From positions 682,001-746,000 of the forward strand of contig NZ_FNFF01000001.1 in assembly GCF_900100315.1 (NCBI RefSeq): DNA of 64,000 nt. The letters run 5' to 3'. The number at the start of each line of letters is the position of its first letter. Positions within the stretch are counted from its first letter, which is position 1. This document shows positions 51,486 through 60,760 of the stretch, in pieces. The position numbers and the translations under genes are program-made. The DNA comes from Streptomyces indicus. Its GTDB lineage: Bacteria > Actinomycetota > Actinomycetes > Streptomycetales > Streptomycetaceae. The notes under the pieces are model-generated. The model was not told where the DNA came from. It was given only the letters and a program-made list of their open reading frames with translations, and did not search any database.

Positions 51486-52229
51486 TCAAGCTGTCGGGGA
51501 TTCAGGGGGTTTGGGGCCCTCGGAGCCCTCAACTCCGCTTACCTGCCGCACGATGCGCCGGCCCGCGATCCCCATCGCCACGAGTCCGAGCCCGTCGAAG
51601 AGCAGCGCGAGCGAGAAGAAGCAGCCGATCACGTAGAGGCTGCTGCCCGGCCACTCGAAGAGGATCAGCACACCGATCAGGACGCCGAACGCGCCCTGCA
51701 CCAGCGTCAGTCCGAACTGCGGCCCGCGCACCACGACACTGCCGACCAGGCGGAACACACCGCCGGTGAGGAAGAGCAGCGCCGCGAACATGGTGAGGGC
51801 CTCGGCCGTGCCCTGCGGATGGCGGATCACCACGACGCCGGCGGCGAGGTTGAGCGCGGCCACGACCACGCCGAGCCAGAAGAAGTTGGAGCCGCGGTTC
51901 TGCAGCGCGTGCACCAGGCCGACCAGACCGCCGACCAGGAGCAGCCAGCCGAACAGCAGCATCGAGGTGAGCGTGGCGACGCCGGTGTAGACGAGGCCGA
52001 CCAGGCCGCCGAGGACGAGGATCCAGCCGAGGAAGGCCATCAGGCCCAGGCTGCGGCTCATCTTGCGGCCGGGCTCGGTGAGCTTGCCCTCGGAGCGGCC
52101 CGCGCCCTCGCCCGTGGGGCCCGGAGCGGCGGGCTTCTCGGCGGTGTCGGGGCGCGCGGCCGCGCCTTCGGGCGCCGGCTCGGTGCCCGCGGCCGGCTTG
52201 TCTGCGGCTGAGTCTTCGGGTGTGGCCAT
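51486..52229 (-). CDS. HdeD-family membrane protein
   Basis: A 247-residue membrane protein. The first 55 residues are a Pro/Ala/Glu-rich cytoplasmic tail; residues about 60-225 form six membrane helices in three hairpins, the DUF308/HdeD pattern (GWILVLGGLVGLVYTGVAT and similar). HdeD in E. coli is linked to acid resistance; the role in Streptomyces is unknown. GAGGGAG precedes the ATG at 52229. Confidence 0.85.
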   Translation of the reverse strand: MATPEDSAADKPAAGTEPAPEGAAARPDTAEKPAAPGPTGEGAGRSEGKLTEPGRKMSRSLGLMAFLGWILVLGGLVGLVYTGVATLTSMLLFGWLLLVGGLVGLVHALQNRGSNFFWLGVVVAALNLAAGVVVIRHPQGTAEALTMFAALLFLTGGVFRLVGSVVVRGPQFGLTLVQGAFGVLIGVLILFEWPGSSLYVIGCFFSLALLFDGLGLVAMGIAGRRIVRQVSGVEGSEGPKPPESPTA

Positions 52230-52282
52230 GGCGTCTCCCTCGGGGCGCCCCCTGGTCCGATCGTACGAGCAGGGGCTGCCGG

Positions 52283-52298
52283 TAGCATCCGGCGCATG
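52283..52298 (+). promoter_or_regulatory. -10 box of a leaderless promoter
   Basis: TAGCAT at 52283-52288 lies seven bases before the ATG at 52296, and no ribosome-binding sequence precedes the start. Confidence 0.6.
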
Positions 52299-53051
52299 TC
52301 ATCGGATCCCCAGCCGCAGCTCGTCCATGCCTGCGCCGACGGGGTCGCCACCGTGGTGATCTCGCATCCGGCCAAGCGCAACGCCATGACCAACGCCATG
52401 TGGCGGGCGCTGCCGCCGCTGCTCGACGAGCTCGCCGCCGATCCCGGGGTGCGCGTTCTGGTCCTGACGGGTGACGGGGCGACATTCTGCGCCGGCGCCG
52501 ACATCTCGGGGCTCGTCGAGTCCGCGGACGAGGCGCGGGAGCTGGCGGTGCGGGCGGAGGAGGCGCTGGCCGCCTTCCCGAAGCCCACGCTCGCGGCGGT
52601 ACGGGGGCACTGCGTGGGCGGGGGCTGCCAGCTGGCGGTGGCCTGCGATCTGCGGTTCGTGACCGAGGGCGCCACGTTCGGGATCACGCCGTCGAAGCTC
52701 GGGATCGTGTACGCGGCCTCGTCGACCCGGCGCCTGGTCGACCTGGTCGGCCCGGCGACCGCCAAGTACCTGCTGTTCTCGGGCGAGTTGATCGACAGCG
52801 CGCGTGCGCTGCGCACCGGGCTCGTGGACGAGGTGCTCGCGGAGGACGAACTGGACAAGCGGGTGGCGGAGTTCGCGGGGATCCTCGCGTCCAGGTCGCT
52901 GCTCACGCAGGTCGCGGCGAAGGAGTTCGCGGCCGGGCGCGCCGACCGCGAGGACCACTGGAGTGCGCAGATGCGCGCGGGCGGCGACACCGTGGAGGGT
53001 GTCACCGCCTTTCTGGAGCGCAGGAAGCCGCAGTTCCGGTGGGCGCCCTGA
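52296..53051 (+). CDS. Enoyl-CoA hydratase/isomerase family protein
   Basis: A 251-residue crotonase-fold enzyme. GATFCAGADISGLVE gives the first oxyanion-hole region and AVRGHCVGGGCQLAVACDLR the second; TFGITPSKLGIVYAASST follows. The first of the two usual catalytic glutamates (in the ...GHCVGGG... helix) is not evident, so the reaction may be hydration, isomerisation or another crotonase reaction. The gene probably has a leaderless mRNA. The stop codon lies in a 26-bp repeat. Confidence 0.88.
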   Translation: MSSDPQPQLVHACADGVATVVISHPAKRNAMTNAMWRALPPLLDELAADPGVRVLVLTGDGATFCAGADISGLVESADEARELAVRAEEALAAFPKPTLAAVRGHCVGGGCQLAVACDLRFVTEGATFGITPSKLGIVYAASSTRRLVDLVGPATAKYLLFSGELIDSARALRTGLVDEVLAEDELDKRVAEFAGILASRSLLTQVAAKEFAAGRADREDHWSAQMRAGGDTVEGVTAFLERRKPQFRWAP

Positions 53052-53086
53052 GCCGGACGGCACTGTGGGCGCCCTGAGCCGGACGG
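53039..53086 (+). repeat. 22-bp direct repeat spanning a stop codon
   Basis: GTGGGCGCCCTGAGCCGGAC and the next two bases occur at 53039-53060 and 53065-53086, period 26 bp, with a degenerate third copy near 53092-53110. The first copy contains the last codons and TGA of the enoyl-CoA hydratase gene. Confidence 0.9.
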
Positions 53087-53135
53087 CCACCGGCGCACCG
53101 AGCCGGGCGGCCCCTGCCCTGCACGGCCGCGCGGT

Positions 53136-53747
53136 TCAGAGGCTGCGCATCATCTCCACCAGGTGGGCGGGCGCCTTGTCGGGCGAGCCCGCGTCGTAGG
53201 GCGGCTGCGGGTCGTACTCCGTCATCAGCTGGACGACCTGGGCGTGGTCGTCGCCCGCGATCCGGCCCGCGAGCGCCAGGCCCATGTCGATGCCGGAGGA
53301 GACCCCGGCGGCCGTCACGTACTTGCCGTCGAAGACGACCCGCTCGCTCGTCGGCTCCACGCCGTACTGCCGGATCCTGTCCAGCCACAGCCAGTGCGCG
53401 GTGGCGCGGCGGCCTTCGAGCAGTCCGGCAGCGGCGAGCAGCAGCGAGCCGGTGCACACGGAGGTCGTCCAGGTCGTGGTGGCGTCGGCGGCGCGCAGCC
53501 AGTCCCTGAGCTCCTGGTCGCGCACGGGCACATCGGGGCCGCCGGGGACGACGACCAGGTCGGGGCGGGTGACCTCGGCGAAGGTCCTGGTGGCGACGAG
53601 CGCCAGGTTGCCGGTGTCGTCCTTGACCGGCCCGGTCCGGGCGGCCACGAACACGGTCTCGGCGCCCGGCAGCGGGCCGAGCGTCTGGTACGGGCCGACG
53701 GCGTCGAGGGCCGTGAACCCGTCGAAGAGGACGATGGCGATCTGCAT
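53136..53747 (-). CDS. DJ-1/PfpI-family protein (paralogue 1)
   Basis: A 203-residue DJ-1/PfpI protein. It begins QIAIVLFDGFTALDAVGPYQ and has the nucleophile elbow SVCTGSLLLAAAGLLEGRRA, in which the Cys matches the reactive Cys of the family. Members include isonitrile hydratases, glyoxalases and proteases; the ASPDKAPAHL-like tail resembles isonitrile hydratase InhA relatives. The ATG at 53747 follows GGGGGAA. It is nearly identical in layout to the next gene, a tandem duplicate. Confidence 0.88.
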   Translation of the reverse strand: MQIAIVLFDGFTALDAVGPYQTLGPLPGAETVFVAARTGPVKDDTGNLALVATRTFAEVTRPDLVVVPGGPDVPVRDQELRDWLRAADATTTWTTSVCTGSLLLAAAGLLEGRRATAHWLWLDRIRQYGVEPTSERVVFDGKYVTAAGVSSGIDMGLALAGRIAGDDHAQVVQLMTEYDPQPPYDAGSPDKAPAHLVEMMRSL

Positions 53748-53840
53748 GGTTCCCCCTGTGATCGGTGTGGTGGGCACCTGTGCGCCCAGTGGTGTGGTGG
53801 GCTCGTTGCGCCCGGTGTGGTGGGTCCGTGCGGGCCCGGG

Positions 53841-54476
53841 TCAGTTCTGCGGGTGCCGGGTGCCGGCACGGAACTCGGCCACGAGGTCGGCCGGTGCTTT
53901 GTCAGGCGAGCCCGCGTCGTACGGAGGCTGCGGGTCGTACTCGGTGAGCAACTGCAGGGACAGGGCGGTGCGCTCACCGGCGATCCGGCCGGCGAGCGCG
54001 AGGGCCATGTCGATGCCGGAGGAGACTCCGGCGGCCGTGGCGTACTTGCCGTCGAAGACGACCCGTTCGCCGGTGGGCTCGGCGCCGAAGCTGCCGAGGT
54101 GGTTCAGGGCGAGCCAGTGCGAGGTCGCGCGGCGGCCCTTGAGCAGGCCCGCGGCGGCGAGCAGCAGCGAGCCGGTGCAGACCGAGGTGGTCCAGGTGCT
54201 CGTGGCGTCGGCGGCGCGCAGCCAGTCCAGGAGGACGGGGTTGTCCATCTGCGGTGTCTGGCCGGGTCCGCCGGGCACCAGGACGAGGTCCGGGTGCGGC
54301 ACCTCGGCGAACGTGCGGTCGGCGGTGAGCGTGAGGGAGCCGCCGTCGTTGCGGACCGGGCCCGTCTGCTCCGCGACGAAGACCGTCTCCGTGTCCGGCA
54401 GGCGGCTGAGGATCTCGTACGGGCCCACGGCGTCCAGCGCGGTGAAGCGGTCGAAGAGGACGATCGCGAGCTGCAT
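53841..54476 (-). CDS. DJ-1/PfpI-family protein (paralogue 2)
   Basis: A 211-residue paralogue of the preceding protein. It shares the start QLAIVLFDRFTALDAVGPYE, the elbow SVCTGSLLLAAAGLLKGRRA and the end TEYDPQPPYDAGSPDKAPA. Differences are concentrated between residues 25 and 75, where substrate contacts are expected. TTGGAG precedes the ATG at 54476. The pair lies beside a GlxA-type regulator that has its own DJ-1-like domain. Confidence 0.88.
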   Translation of the reverse strand: MQLAIVLFDRFTALDAVGPYEILSRLPDTETVFVAEQTGPVRNDGGSLTLTADRTFAEVPHPDLVLVPGGPGQTPQMDNPVLLDWLRAADATSTWTTSVCTGSLLLAAAGLLKGRRATSHWLALNHLGSFGAEPTGERVVFDGKYATAAGVSSGIDMALALAGRIAGERTALSLQLLTEYDPQPPYDAGSPDKAPADLVAEFRAGTRHPQN

Positions 54477-54532
54477 GGTGACTCCAAGTCGGTGGCGGTG
54501 ACGGGTGGTTGGAGCTGCCCCGAGGGCGCGGC

Positions 54533-55519
54533 TCAGACCGGGACCGGGCGGAAGCGGCGGCGGTACTCGGCCGGCGGGACGCCGAGCGTCTTGAGGAAGG
54601 CGCGGCGCATGGCCTCCGGTGTGCCGTAGCCGCAGGCCCGGGAGATCTCCTCGACGCCCTGCGTGCTGTCCTCCAGGAGCCTGCGGGCCTGCTCCAGACG
54701 GACGCGTTCCACGTACCGGCCGGGCGTCATGCCCGTCTCGGCCTGGAAGGCGCGCGCGAAGTGCCGGGGCGAGAGGCGGGCGCGGGCGGCGAGCGCGTCC
54801 ACGCTGAGGTCGGCGGCGGGGTGCTCGCTGATCCACTGCTGCACGTCGCGCAGCGGCTCGCGCTGCGCCGTCTGGGCCGCCAACTGGGCGCTGAACTGGG
54901 CCTGGTTGCCGGGGCGGCGCAGGAAGACCACGAGCACGCGGGCGACCATGAGCGCGGCGTCGCGGCCGAGGTCCTCCTCGACCAGGGCGAGCGCGAGGTC
55001 GATGCCGGCGGTGACCCCGGCGGAGGTGGCCACATGGCCGTCGCGCACGTAGATCGCGTCCGGCTGCACGTCGATCTCGGGGTGGTGCCGGGCGAGCGTG
55101 TCGCAGAAGCCCCAGTGGGTGGTCGCGCGGCGGCCGTCGAGCAGTCCGGCTCCGGCGAGCAGGAGCGCACCGGTGCAGACCGACACCAGGCGCTCGGCGC
55201 TCGGCGCGTGCGCCCTCAACCAGGCGACCAGGCCGTCGTCGGGTGCGCGGGTACCGGTGCCGCCGGGCACGAGCAGGGTGTGCGGGGCGGGCATCGCGTC
55301 CAGCGGCCCGTCGGGGACGAGCGTGAGTCCGCTGGAGGTGCGCACCGGGCGTCCGTCGAGGGACGCGGTGCGGATCTCGTACGGCTCGCTGCTCGCCCCG
55401 TCGAGGTCGGCCCGGCCGCCCCCGTAGTGCCCGGCGGCGGCGAACACCTCGACGGGGCCCGTGACATCGAGACTCTGGACGCCGTCGAAGAGGACGACGA
55501 GCACGCTGCGCTTCGTCAT
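54533..55519 (-). CDS. GlxA-family transcriptional regulator (PfpI-like plus AraC domains)
   Basis: A 328-residue regulator. Residues about 5-190 form a DJ-1/PfpI-like domain (VLVVLFDGVQSLDVTGPVEV and SVCTGALLLAGAGLLDGRRA), which in this class binds a ligand. Residues about 215-325 are an AraC-type DNA-binding domain with two helix-turn-helix motifs (LAARARLSPRHFARAFQ and EISRACGYGTPEAMRRAFLK). It probably controls the two adjacent DJ-1/PfpI genes, all reading leftward. ATG at 55519 is the start. Confidence 0.9.
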   Translation of the reverse strand: MTKRSVLVVLFDGVQSLDVTGPVEVFAAAGHYGGGRADLDGASSEPYEIRTASLDGRPVRTSSGLTLVPDGPLDAMPAPHTLLVPGGTGTRAPDDGLVAWLRAHAPSAERLVSVCTGALLLAGAGLLDGRRATTHWGFCDTLARHHPEIDVQPDAIYVRDGHVATSAGVTAGIDLALALVEEDLGRDAALMVARVLVVFLRRPGNQAQFSAQLAAQTAQREPLRDVQQWISEHPAADLSVDALAARARLSPRHFARAFQAETGMTPGRYVERVRLEQARRLLEDSTQGVEEISRACGYGTPEAMRRAFLKTLGVPPAEYRRRFRPVPV

Positions 55520-55644
55520 GACTCCATTGTTTTGGCGGCGCGGGATGACAGCAATGTCGAGTACCCCACCTTTCCTGCCATGCCGCCGGCCACTGAGCGG
55601 CCCTCCCCTAAGCGCTTGCTCTTCCCTCCATACCGACCCGTCGG

Positions 55645-55660
55645 TAACGTGCGGCGCATG
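55645..55660 (+). promoter_or_regulatory. -10 box of a leaderless promoter
   Basis: TAACGT at 55645-55650 lies seven bases before the ATG at 55658, with no ribosome-binding sequence. Confidence 0.55.
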
Positions 55661-56521
55661 ACCTCTCCCCTGCCGGCCAAGGCCGGACGCCGCTGCCACA
55701 ACGTGCTCAATCCGCTGCACTCCACGCACTACTTCTCGCCGGAGTTCGCGAAGGAGATGGGCGCGCTCGGGCTGGACGGCTGGAGCCCCGCGTACTTCGC
55801 GGGCCGCTCGGCGGCGATGGGCGCCGTGGGTGCGGGCACGGTGGCGGCGACGTACTACAACTTCAAGTACGAGCTGATCGCCGCGCACGTGCCGGCGATC
55901 TGGGAGAGCGCCTCGCCCGAGGAGGTGCTCGCCGGGCGGCTGCGCGCGGTGGACGCGAACCTGCGGCGGATGCTCGGAGAGGCGGTCGGCAGCGCGGAGA
56001 TGGCGGAGGCGGCGCGGCTCGCGCTGACCGCCGCCGAGGCCTGCACGCGGCACGCCCGCCCGCTGTACGCGGCCCACGCCGACCTGCCCGTACCGGAGGA
56101 GCCGCACCTGGCGCTCTGGCACGCCGCCACGCTGCTGCGCGAGCACCGGGGCGACGGACACATCGCGGCCCTGCTCGACGCGGGGCTCGGCCCGGTGGAG
56201 GCGCTGGTCACCCACACCGCGACCGGCAAGGGCTTCTCGGTCAAGTGGAACATCGAGACGCGCGGCTGGAACCGCGCGGAGTGGGACGCGGCCGTCGCGA
56301 GCCTTCAGGACCGCGGACTCCTCGACGCGGAGCGGGAGTTGACCGCTGCGGGCAAGGAGCTGCGCACCGAGCTGGAGCTGGTGACGGACCGGCTGGACGC
56401 GGCCCCGTACGAGCACCTCGGGGCAGCCGGTGTGGAACGTCTGACGGAACTGGCCGGCGGCTTCCTGATGACCGCGCTCGGCGCCGGTGCCTTCCCGGCG
56501 GACCTCATCGGCAAGGACTGA
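55658..56521 (+). CDS. SCO6745-type protein of unknown function
   Basis: A 287-residue protein of the group represented by SCO6745. It begins RRCHNVLNPLHSTHYFSPEF, has GWSPAYFAGRSAAMGAVG near residue 45, and ends with a likely winged-helix section (FSVKWNIETRGWNRAEWDAA; LQDRGLLDAERELTAAGKEL), which resembles a MarR-like fold. There are no catalytic motifs I can name. The ATG at 55658 follows a leaderless -10 box. Confidence 0.75.
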   Translation: MTSPLPAKAGRRCHNVLNPLHSTHYFSPEFAKEMGALGLDGWSPAYFAGRSAAMGAVGAGTVAATYYNFKYELIAAHVPAIWESASPEEVLAGRLRAVDANLRRMLGEAVGSAEMAEAARLALTAAEACTRHARPLYAAHADLPVPEEPHLALWHAATLLREHRGDGHIAALLDAGLGPVEALVTHTATGKGFSVKWNIETRGWNRAEWDAAVASLQDRGLLDAERELTAAGKELRTELELVTDRLDAAPYEHLGAAGVERLTELAGGFLMTALGAGAFPADLIGKD

Positions 56522-56614
56522 CCCGCACGATGGCGCCGTACCGGCTGGGCGTTTGACCGGTACGGCACCGGCTACCCGCTCGTCTGTACGCGTCCGCAGA
56601 CGAAAGGGGACATC

Positions 56615-56758
56615 GTGTTCCGCGCCATCGCCGATGTACTGCGCCAGATCGCCGGGGCGATCGCCACCGTGGTGACGTTGCCGTTCCGGGCCCTGGCCCG
56701 GCTGTTCGGCGGCGCCTCCTCCTCGGGACGCCGGACGAGGTCGCCGCGCCGCGCCTGA
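56615..56758 (+). CDS. LPFR-motif small protein
   Basis: A 47-residue protein starting with GTG at 56615, with AAAGGGG six bases upstream. A hydrophobic, probably amphipathic first half (AIADVLRQIAGAIATVVT) leads into LPFRALARLFGGAS and a basic Arg/Ser-rich tail. This LPFR motif is shared by small actinobacterial proteins of unknown function; membrane association is likely. An inverted repeat CGTCTG/CAGACG (56581-56602) lies just before the ribosome-binding site. Confidence 0.75.
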   Translation: MFRAIADVLRQIAGAIATVVTLPFRALARLFGGASSSGRRTRSPRRA

Positions 56759-56885
56759 CCCGAGCGCCGGCGCCCCGTCCGGTCAGGTCGGCGCGCCGCG
56801 TCCGGCCTGACCGGTTTCCCGCCCTGCCGGTGCCGCCTGCCACAATGGCGCCCTCAAGCTCAGCGAGAAGGCGGTACGGGAAATC

Positions 56886-59267
56886 GTGACCACACCCACG
56901 TTGTCCATCGAGAGCAGGATCGCCGAGGAGCTCGGCGTAGCGGAGCGGCAGGTCAAGGCCGCGGTCGAGCTGCTCGACGGGGGCTCGACCGTGCCTTTCA
57001 TCGCGCGGTACCGCAAGGAAGCCACCGGCATGCTCGACGACGCGCAGCTGCGCACGCTCGAGGAGCGGCTGCGGTATCTGCGCGAGCTGGAGGAGCGCCG
57101 CACGGCCGTCCTCGATTCGGTACGGGAGCAGGGCAAGCTCACCGCCGAGCTGGAGGCGCAGATCCGGGCGGCCGACACCAAGGCGCGGCTCGAGGACATC
57201 TATCTGCCGTTCAAGCCGAAGCGGCGCACCAAGGCGCAGATCGCCCGCGAGGCGGGGCTCGAGCCGCTGGCCGACGGCCTGTTCGGCGACCCGACCGTGG
57301 AGCCGCTCGCGGCGGCGGCCGCGTTCGTGGACCCCGGCAAGGGCGTCGCGGATGCGCAGGCCGCCCTGGACGGCGCCCGCGCCATCCTCACCGAGCGCTT
57401 CGCGGAGGACGCCGACCTGATCGGCGAGCTGCGCGAGCGCATGTGGACGCGCGGCCGGCTCGCCTCCAAGGTGCACGAGGGCAAGGAGACCGAGGGCGCG
57501 AAGTTCTCGGACTACTTCGACTTCTCCGAGCCCTTCACCGAGCTCCCCTCGCACCGCATCCTCGCGCTGCTGCGCGGCGAGAAGGAGGGCATGCTCGACC
57601 TGGTCCTCGAGCCCGAGGAGCCGACGGACGGGCCCTCTTCGTACGAGGGCATCGTGGCCCACAAGTTCGGGATCGCCGACCGTGGGCGTCCGGCCGACAA
57701 GTGGCTGCTCGACACGGCCCGTTGGGCCTGGCGCACCCGCATCCTGGTGCACCTCGGCATCGACCTGCGGCTGCGGCTGCGGACCGCCGCCGAGGACGAG
57801 GCGGTCAAGGTGTTCGCGGCGAATCTGCGCGATCTGCTGCTCGCCGCCCCCGCGGGCACGCGCGCCACGCTCGGCCTCGACCCCGGATTCCGTACGGGTG
57901 TGAAGGTGGCCGTCGTCGACGCGACCGGCAAGGTGGTCGCGACCGACACGATCTACCCGCACGTCCCGGCCAACAAGTGGGACGAGGCCCTCGCGAAGCT
58001 CGCGCGGCTCTGCGCCGAGCACAAGGTCGAGCTGGTCGCGATCGGCAACGGGACGGCCTCGCGCGAGACGGACAAGCTCGCCGCTGAACTGATCACGAAG
58101 CACCCGGAGTTGAAGCTCACCAAGGTGATGGTCTCCGAGGCGGGCGCCTCGGTGTACTCGGCCTCGGCCTTCGCCTCCCAGGAGCTGCCCGACCTCGATG
58201 TGTCGATCCGCGGCGCCGTGTCGATCGCGCGCCGCCTCCAGGACCCGCTCGCGGAGCTGGTGAAGATCGACCCGAAGTCGATCGGTGTGGGCCAGTACCA
58301 GCACGACCTGTCCGAGGTGAAGCTCTCGCGCTCGCTCGACGCGGTGGTCGAGGACTGTGTGAACGGTGTCGGCGTGGACGTGAACACCGCCTCCGCGCCG
58401 CTGCTCGCCCGCGTCTCCGGCATCGGCGCGGGGCTGGCCGAGAACATCGTGGCGCACCGGGACGCCAACGGCCCGTTCCGCTCCCGCTCCGGCCTCAAGG
58501 ACGTGCCGCGGCTCGGCCCGAAGGCGTACGAGCAGTGCGCGGGCTTCCTGCGGATCCGCGGCGGCGACGACCCGCTGGACGCCTCCGCGGTGCACCCCGA
58601 GGCGTACCCGGTGGTGCGGCGGATGGTGAAGCAGACCGGCGGCGAAGTCGCGGCGCTGATCGGCAACACCTCGACGCTCAAGTCCCTGCGCGCCGCCGAC
58701 TTCGTGGACGACACCTTCGGTCTGCCGACCGTCACGGACATCCTGCGCGAGCTGGAGAAGCCCGGGCGCGACCCGCGGCCGGCGTTCAAGACGGCCACCT
58801 TCAAGGAGGGCGTCGAGAAGATCGGCGACCTGGCCTCCGGGATGGTCCTCGAAGGCGTGGTCACGAACGTGGCGGCCTTCGGCGCGTTCGTCGACATCGG
58901 CGTGCACCAGGACGGCCTGGTGCACGTCTCGGCGATGTCCAAGACCTTCGTCAAGGACCCGCGGGACGTGGTGAAGCCGGGCGACATCGTCAAGGTGAAG
59001 GTGCTCGACGTCGACATCCCGCGCAAGCGGATCTCGCTGACGCTGCGGCTGGACGACGAGGCCGCGAAGGACGGCGGCGAGCGGCAGGGCGGCGGCGGCC
59101 GGCGCGAACGCGGTGGCCAGGGCGGCCGTCCGCCGCAGCAGCGCGGCGGCGGCAACCGGGACCGGCGCGGTGGCGGCGGTGGCGGGCGTCAGGCTCCGCC
59201 GCCGGCGAACAGCGCGATGGCGGACGCGCTGCGCAAGGCGGGTCTGGTGGACCCGAAGCGGCGCTGA
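56886..59267 (+). CDS. tex: Tex-family RNA-binding transcription accessory protein
   Basis: A 793-residue Tex protein. In order: an N-terminal helical domain with [15 protein letters not shown]; a YqgF/RuvC-like fold from about 325 ([17 protein letters not shown]); helix-hairpin-helix motifs near 500 ([20 protein letters not shown]); and an S1 RNA-binding domain at about 650-720 ([20 protein letters not shown]). A Gly/Arg-rich tail follows. Tex binds nucleic acid and aids transcription under stress. The GTG at 56886 follows ACGGGAAATC. Confidence 0.94.
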   Translation: MTTPTLSIESRIAEELGVAERQVKAAVELLDGGSTVPFIARYRKEATGMLDDAQLRTLEERLRYLRELEERRTAVLDSVREQGKLTAELEAQIRAADTKARLEDIYLPFKPKRRTKAQIAREAGLEPLADGLFGDPTVEPLAAAAAFVDPGKGVADAQAALDGARAILTERFAEDADLIGELRERMWTRGRLASKVHEGKETEGAKFSDYFDFSEPFTELPSHRILALLRGEKEGMLDLVLEPEEPTDGPSSYEGIVAHKFGIADRGRPADKWLLDTARWAWRTRILVHLGIDLRLRLRTAAEDEAVKVFAANLRDLLLAAPAGTRATLGLDPGFRTGVKVAVVDATGKVVATDTIYPHVPANKWDEALAKLARLCAEHKVELVAIGNGTASRETDKLAAELITKHPELKLTKVMVSEAGASVYSASAFASQELPDLDVSIRGAVSIARRLQDPLAELVKIDPKSIGVGQYQHDLSEVKLSRSLDAVVEDCVNGVGVDVNTASAPLLARVSGIGAGLAENIVAHRDANGPFRSRSGLKDVPRLGPKAYEQCAGFLRIRGGDDPLDASAVHPEAYPVVRRMVKQTGGEVAALIGNTSTLKSLRAADFVDDTFGLPTVTDILRELEKPGRDPRPAFKTATFKEGVEKIGDLASGMVLEGVVTNVAAFGAFVDIGVHQDGLVHVSAMSKTFVKDPRDVVKPGDIVKVKVLDVDIPRKRISLTLRLDDEAAKDGGERQGGGGRRERGGQGGRPPQQRGGGNRDRRGGGGGGRQAPPPANSAMADALRKAGLVDPKRR

Positions 59268-59280
59268 CGGTAGACGGGTG

Positions 59281-59313
59281 AAGGGGGCGGTCCTGTGCAA
59301 GGGCCGCCCCCTT
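59281..59313 (+). terminator. Hairpin terminator after tex
   Basis: AAGGGGGCGG (59281-59290) pairs perfectly with CCGCCCCCTT (59304-59313) across 13 bases, 13 bases after the stop codon. Confidence 0.85.
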
Positions 59314-59389
59314 CCGCATGGCTGGGTCCCGGCGCCCGCCAGGCTGCGACGACTCACACGCGCCGAATCACCGGCGATGCACCGCCCCC

Positions 59390-60421
59390 TCACCGCACCA
59401 TCGGCGCCACCAGCACGCTGTCCGTCGTCCGCGCCACGATGTACGACTCCCCCTTGACCGCCTTCGCGTCGAGGGCGATCCGGTGCCTGCCGGCCTCCAG
59501 GACGTCGTCGAAGAGCTCGTGGGTGTGCGTGCGGTAGAGCCGGTCGAGGCGGTACCCGGTCAGCTGCACCCGGCAGGTCGAGGTCACCTCCACCCCGGCC
59601 TCGCCGTCCGCCGCGACCAGGCGCGTGAGCCGCCGCTGCTCCACGGGGCTGCGGTCCAGGGCGTCCTCGATCTGCGCGACGAGGATCGGGATGATGGGGG
59701 CGAGCCCTTCCACATACGCCACGTCGGCGCCGGTGCGCTCGAACGCCTCGCGCACGAGGGCGCGTTGGGTGTCGGTCACGGCCCGCCCGAAGGCGACCGC
59801 TCCGTAGGTCCGCAGCTCCTCGGTGGGCACGGCGGACGCGTCCTGGGTGATCTCCGCGCCTATACCGATGGTCCGCAGGGCCGCCGCGAGCTTGGCGAGC
59901 ACGGCGACGCGGGCGCCGATGAGCAGCACCCTTCGTGGCAGGGCGGGTTCGGGGGCCGCGAGCAGCCGGCCGAGCTCGCTGCGGTAGCCCTCGCCGCGGA
60001 AGCGGAAGGGTCCGATGCCGTGGTAGCCGTCACGCTCCAGGTCCACCTCTTCCTGGGTCTGCCAGGCGAAGTCCCGCCAGATGTAGTCCTCGGCGTTCTC
60101 CGGGTCGCGCTCGATCACGGCCGTGACCGCGCCGCACTCCAGGGATTCGCACTCCGGGCAGCCGTAGATCACGAACCTCCCCTCGGGAAGGGGAGGTTCG
60201 GCCTCGAGCAGCAGTCTGCGCACATGCGTGGTGAAGATCGCGGGCGGTACGTCCGAGGCCAGCGGGGAGACGGCGTCGAGGTCGGACAGCTGGAAGAGCA
60301 GCGGCCGGCCGTCCACGATGAAGTCGGTGAAATCACGGTGGACTTGATAGTCACCGTTGGCCAGGACACCGCCGGCCCGCATCGCCGGGGCAAGACCGAA
60401 GGTCGCGTACTCGGCACACAT
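59390..60421 (-). CDS. Conserved hypothetical protein
   Basis: A 343-residue protein I do not recognise. It has a CPECESLECGAVTAVIER section near residue 90, with three clustered Cys residues that could bind metal, an IWRDFAWQTQEEVDLE stretch near 115 and a possible Rossmann-like segment (RRVLLIGARVAVLAKLAAAL) near 165. No membrane segment is seen. The ATG at 60421 is the likely start; GATACT, six bases upstream, may be a -10 box for a leaderless mRNA. It is divergent from the amino-acid oxidase gene. Confidence 0.65.
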   Translation of the reverse strand: MCAEYATFGLAPAMRAGGVLANGDYQVHRDFTDFIVDGRPLLFQLSDLDAVSPLASDVPPAIFTTHVRRLLLEAEPPLPEGRFVIYGCPECESLECGAVTAVIERDPENAEDYIWRDFAWQTQEEVDLERDGYHGIGPFRFRGEGYRSELGRLLAAPEPALPRRVLLIGARVAVLAKLAAALRTIGIGAEITQDASAVPTEELRTYGAVAFGRAVTDTQRALVREAFERTGADVAYVEGLAPIIPILVAQIEDALDRSPVEQRRLTRLVAADGEAGVEVTSTCRVQLTGYRLDRLYRTHTHELFDDVLEAGRHRIALDAKAVKGESYIVARTTDSVLVAPMVR

Positions 60422-60760
60422 GCCACGAGTATCCCCATCGAGGAGGCCGAGCGAGCATGCATCGGGGATTCGGCTGATCGGGTTCCGGTACGGCGGGTGT
60501 TGACGGCCTCGCCGTTGAGGGCGGCGGTGTCCGGCGACCTGCTCCGGGGGCAGCGCGGCGATCAATGTGGGTGCGGGCGACCAGCGCGGGTGCGGGCGAC
60601 CAGCGCGGGCGGACTGCGGGTGTCGGCGCGGGCGTCCGGCTGCCGAGCGAGCATGCATCGGGGATTCGACTGATCGGGTTCCGGTACGCGGGAGTTCGCC
60701 CCCCACCGGCAGCACGGGCACCCCTCCACGGCGGGGTGCGCAGAAGCTAAGGTCGCCGCC
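60422..60760. other. Repeat-rich divergent region
   Basis: No gene is seen. It holds a 47-bp direct repeat, a shorter tandem repeat and the -10 box of the oxidase gene, each listed separately. Promoters for both flanking genes must be here. Confidence 0.6.
60446..60688. repeat. 47-bp direct repeat, two copies 196 bp apart
   Basis: Copies at 60446-60492 and 60642-60688 begin GCCGAGCGAGCATGCATCGG and differ by one base. The first is close to the start of the unknown gene, the second close to that of the amino-acid oxidase gene. Between them GTGCGGGCGACCAGCGCGG occurs twice in tandem (about 60570-60605). The copies may come from duplication of a promoter segment or from an old insertion. Confidence 0.9.

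Noticed and set aside
54533..56416. Extended frame of the GlxA-type regulator into the opposite strand of the SCO6745-type gene
   Set aside because: The extension is antisense to a real gene; the conserved N-terminus begins at ATG 55519.
60446..60688. Insertion sequence or attachment site bounded by the 47-bp repeats
   Set aside because: There is no transposase, integrase, tRNA gene or terminal inverted repeat, and only 149 bases separate the copies.
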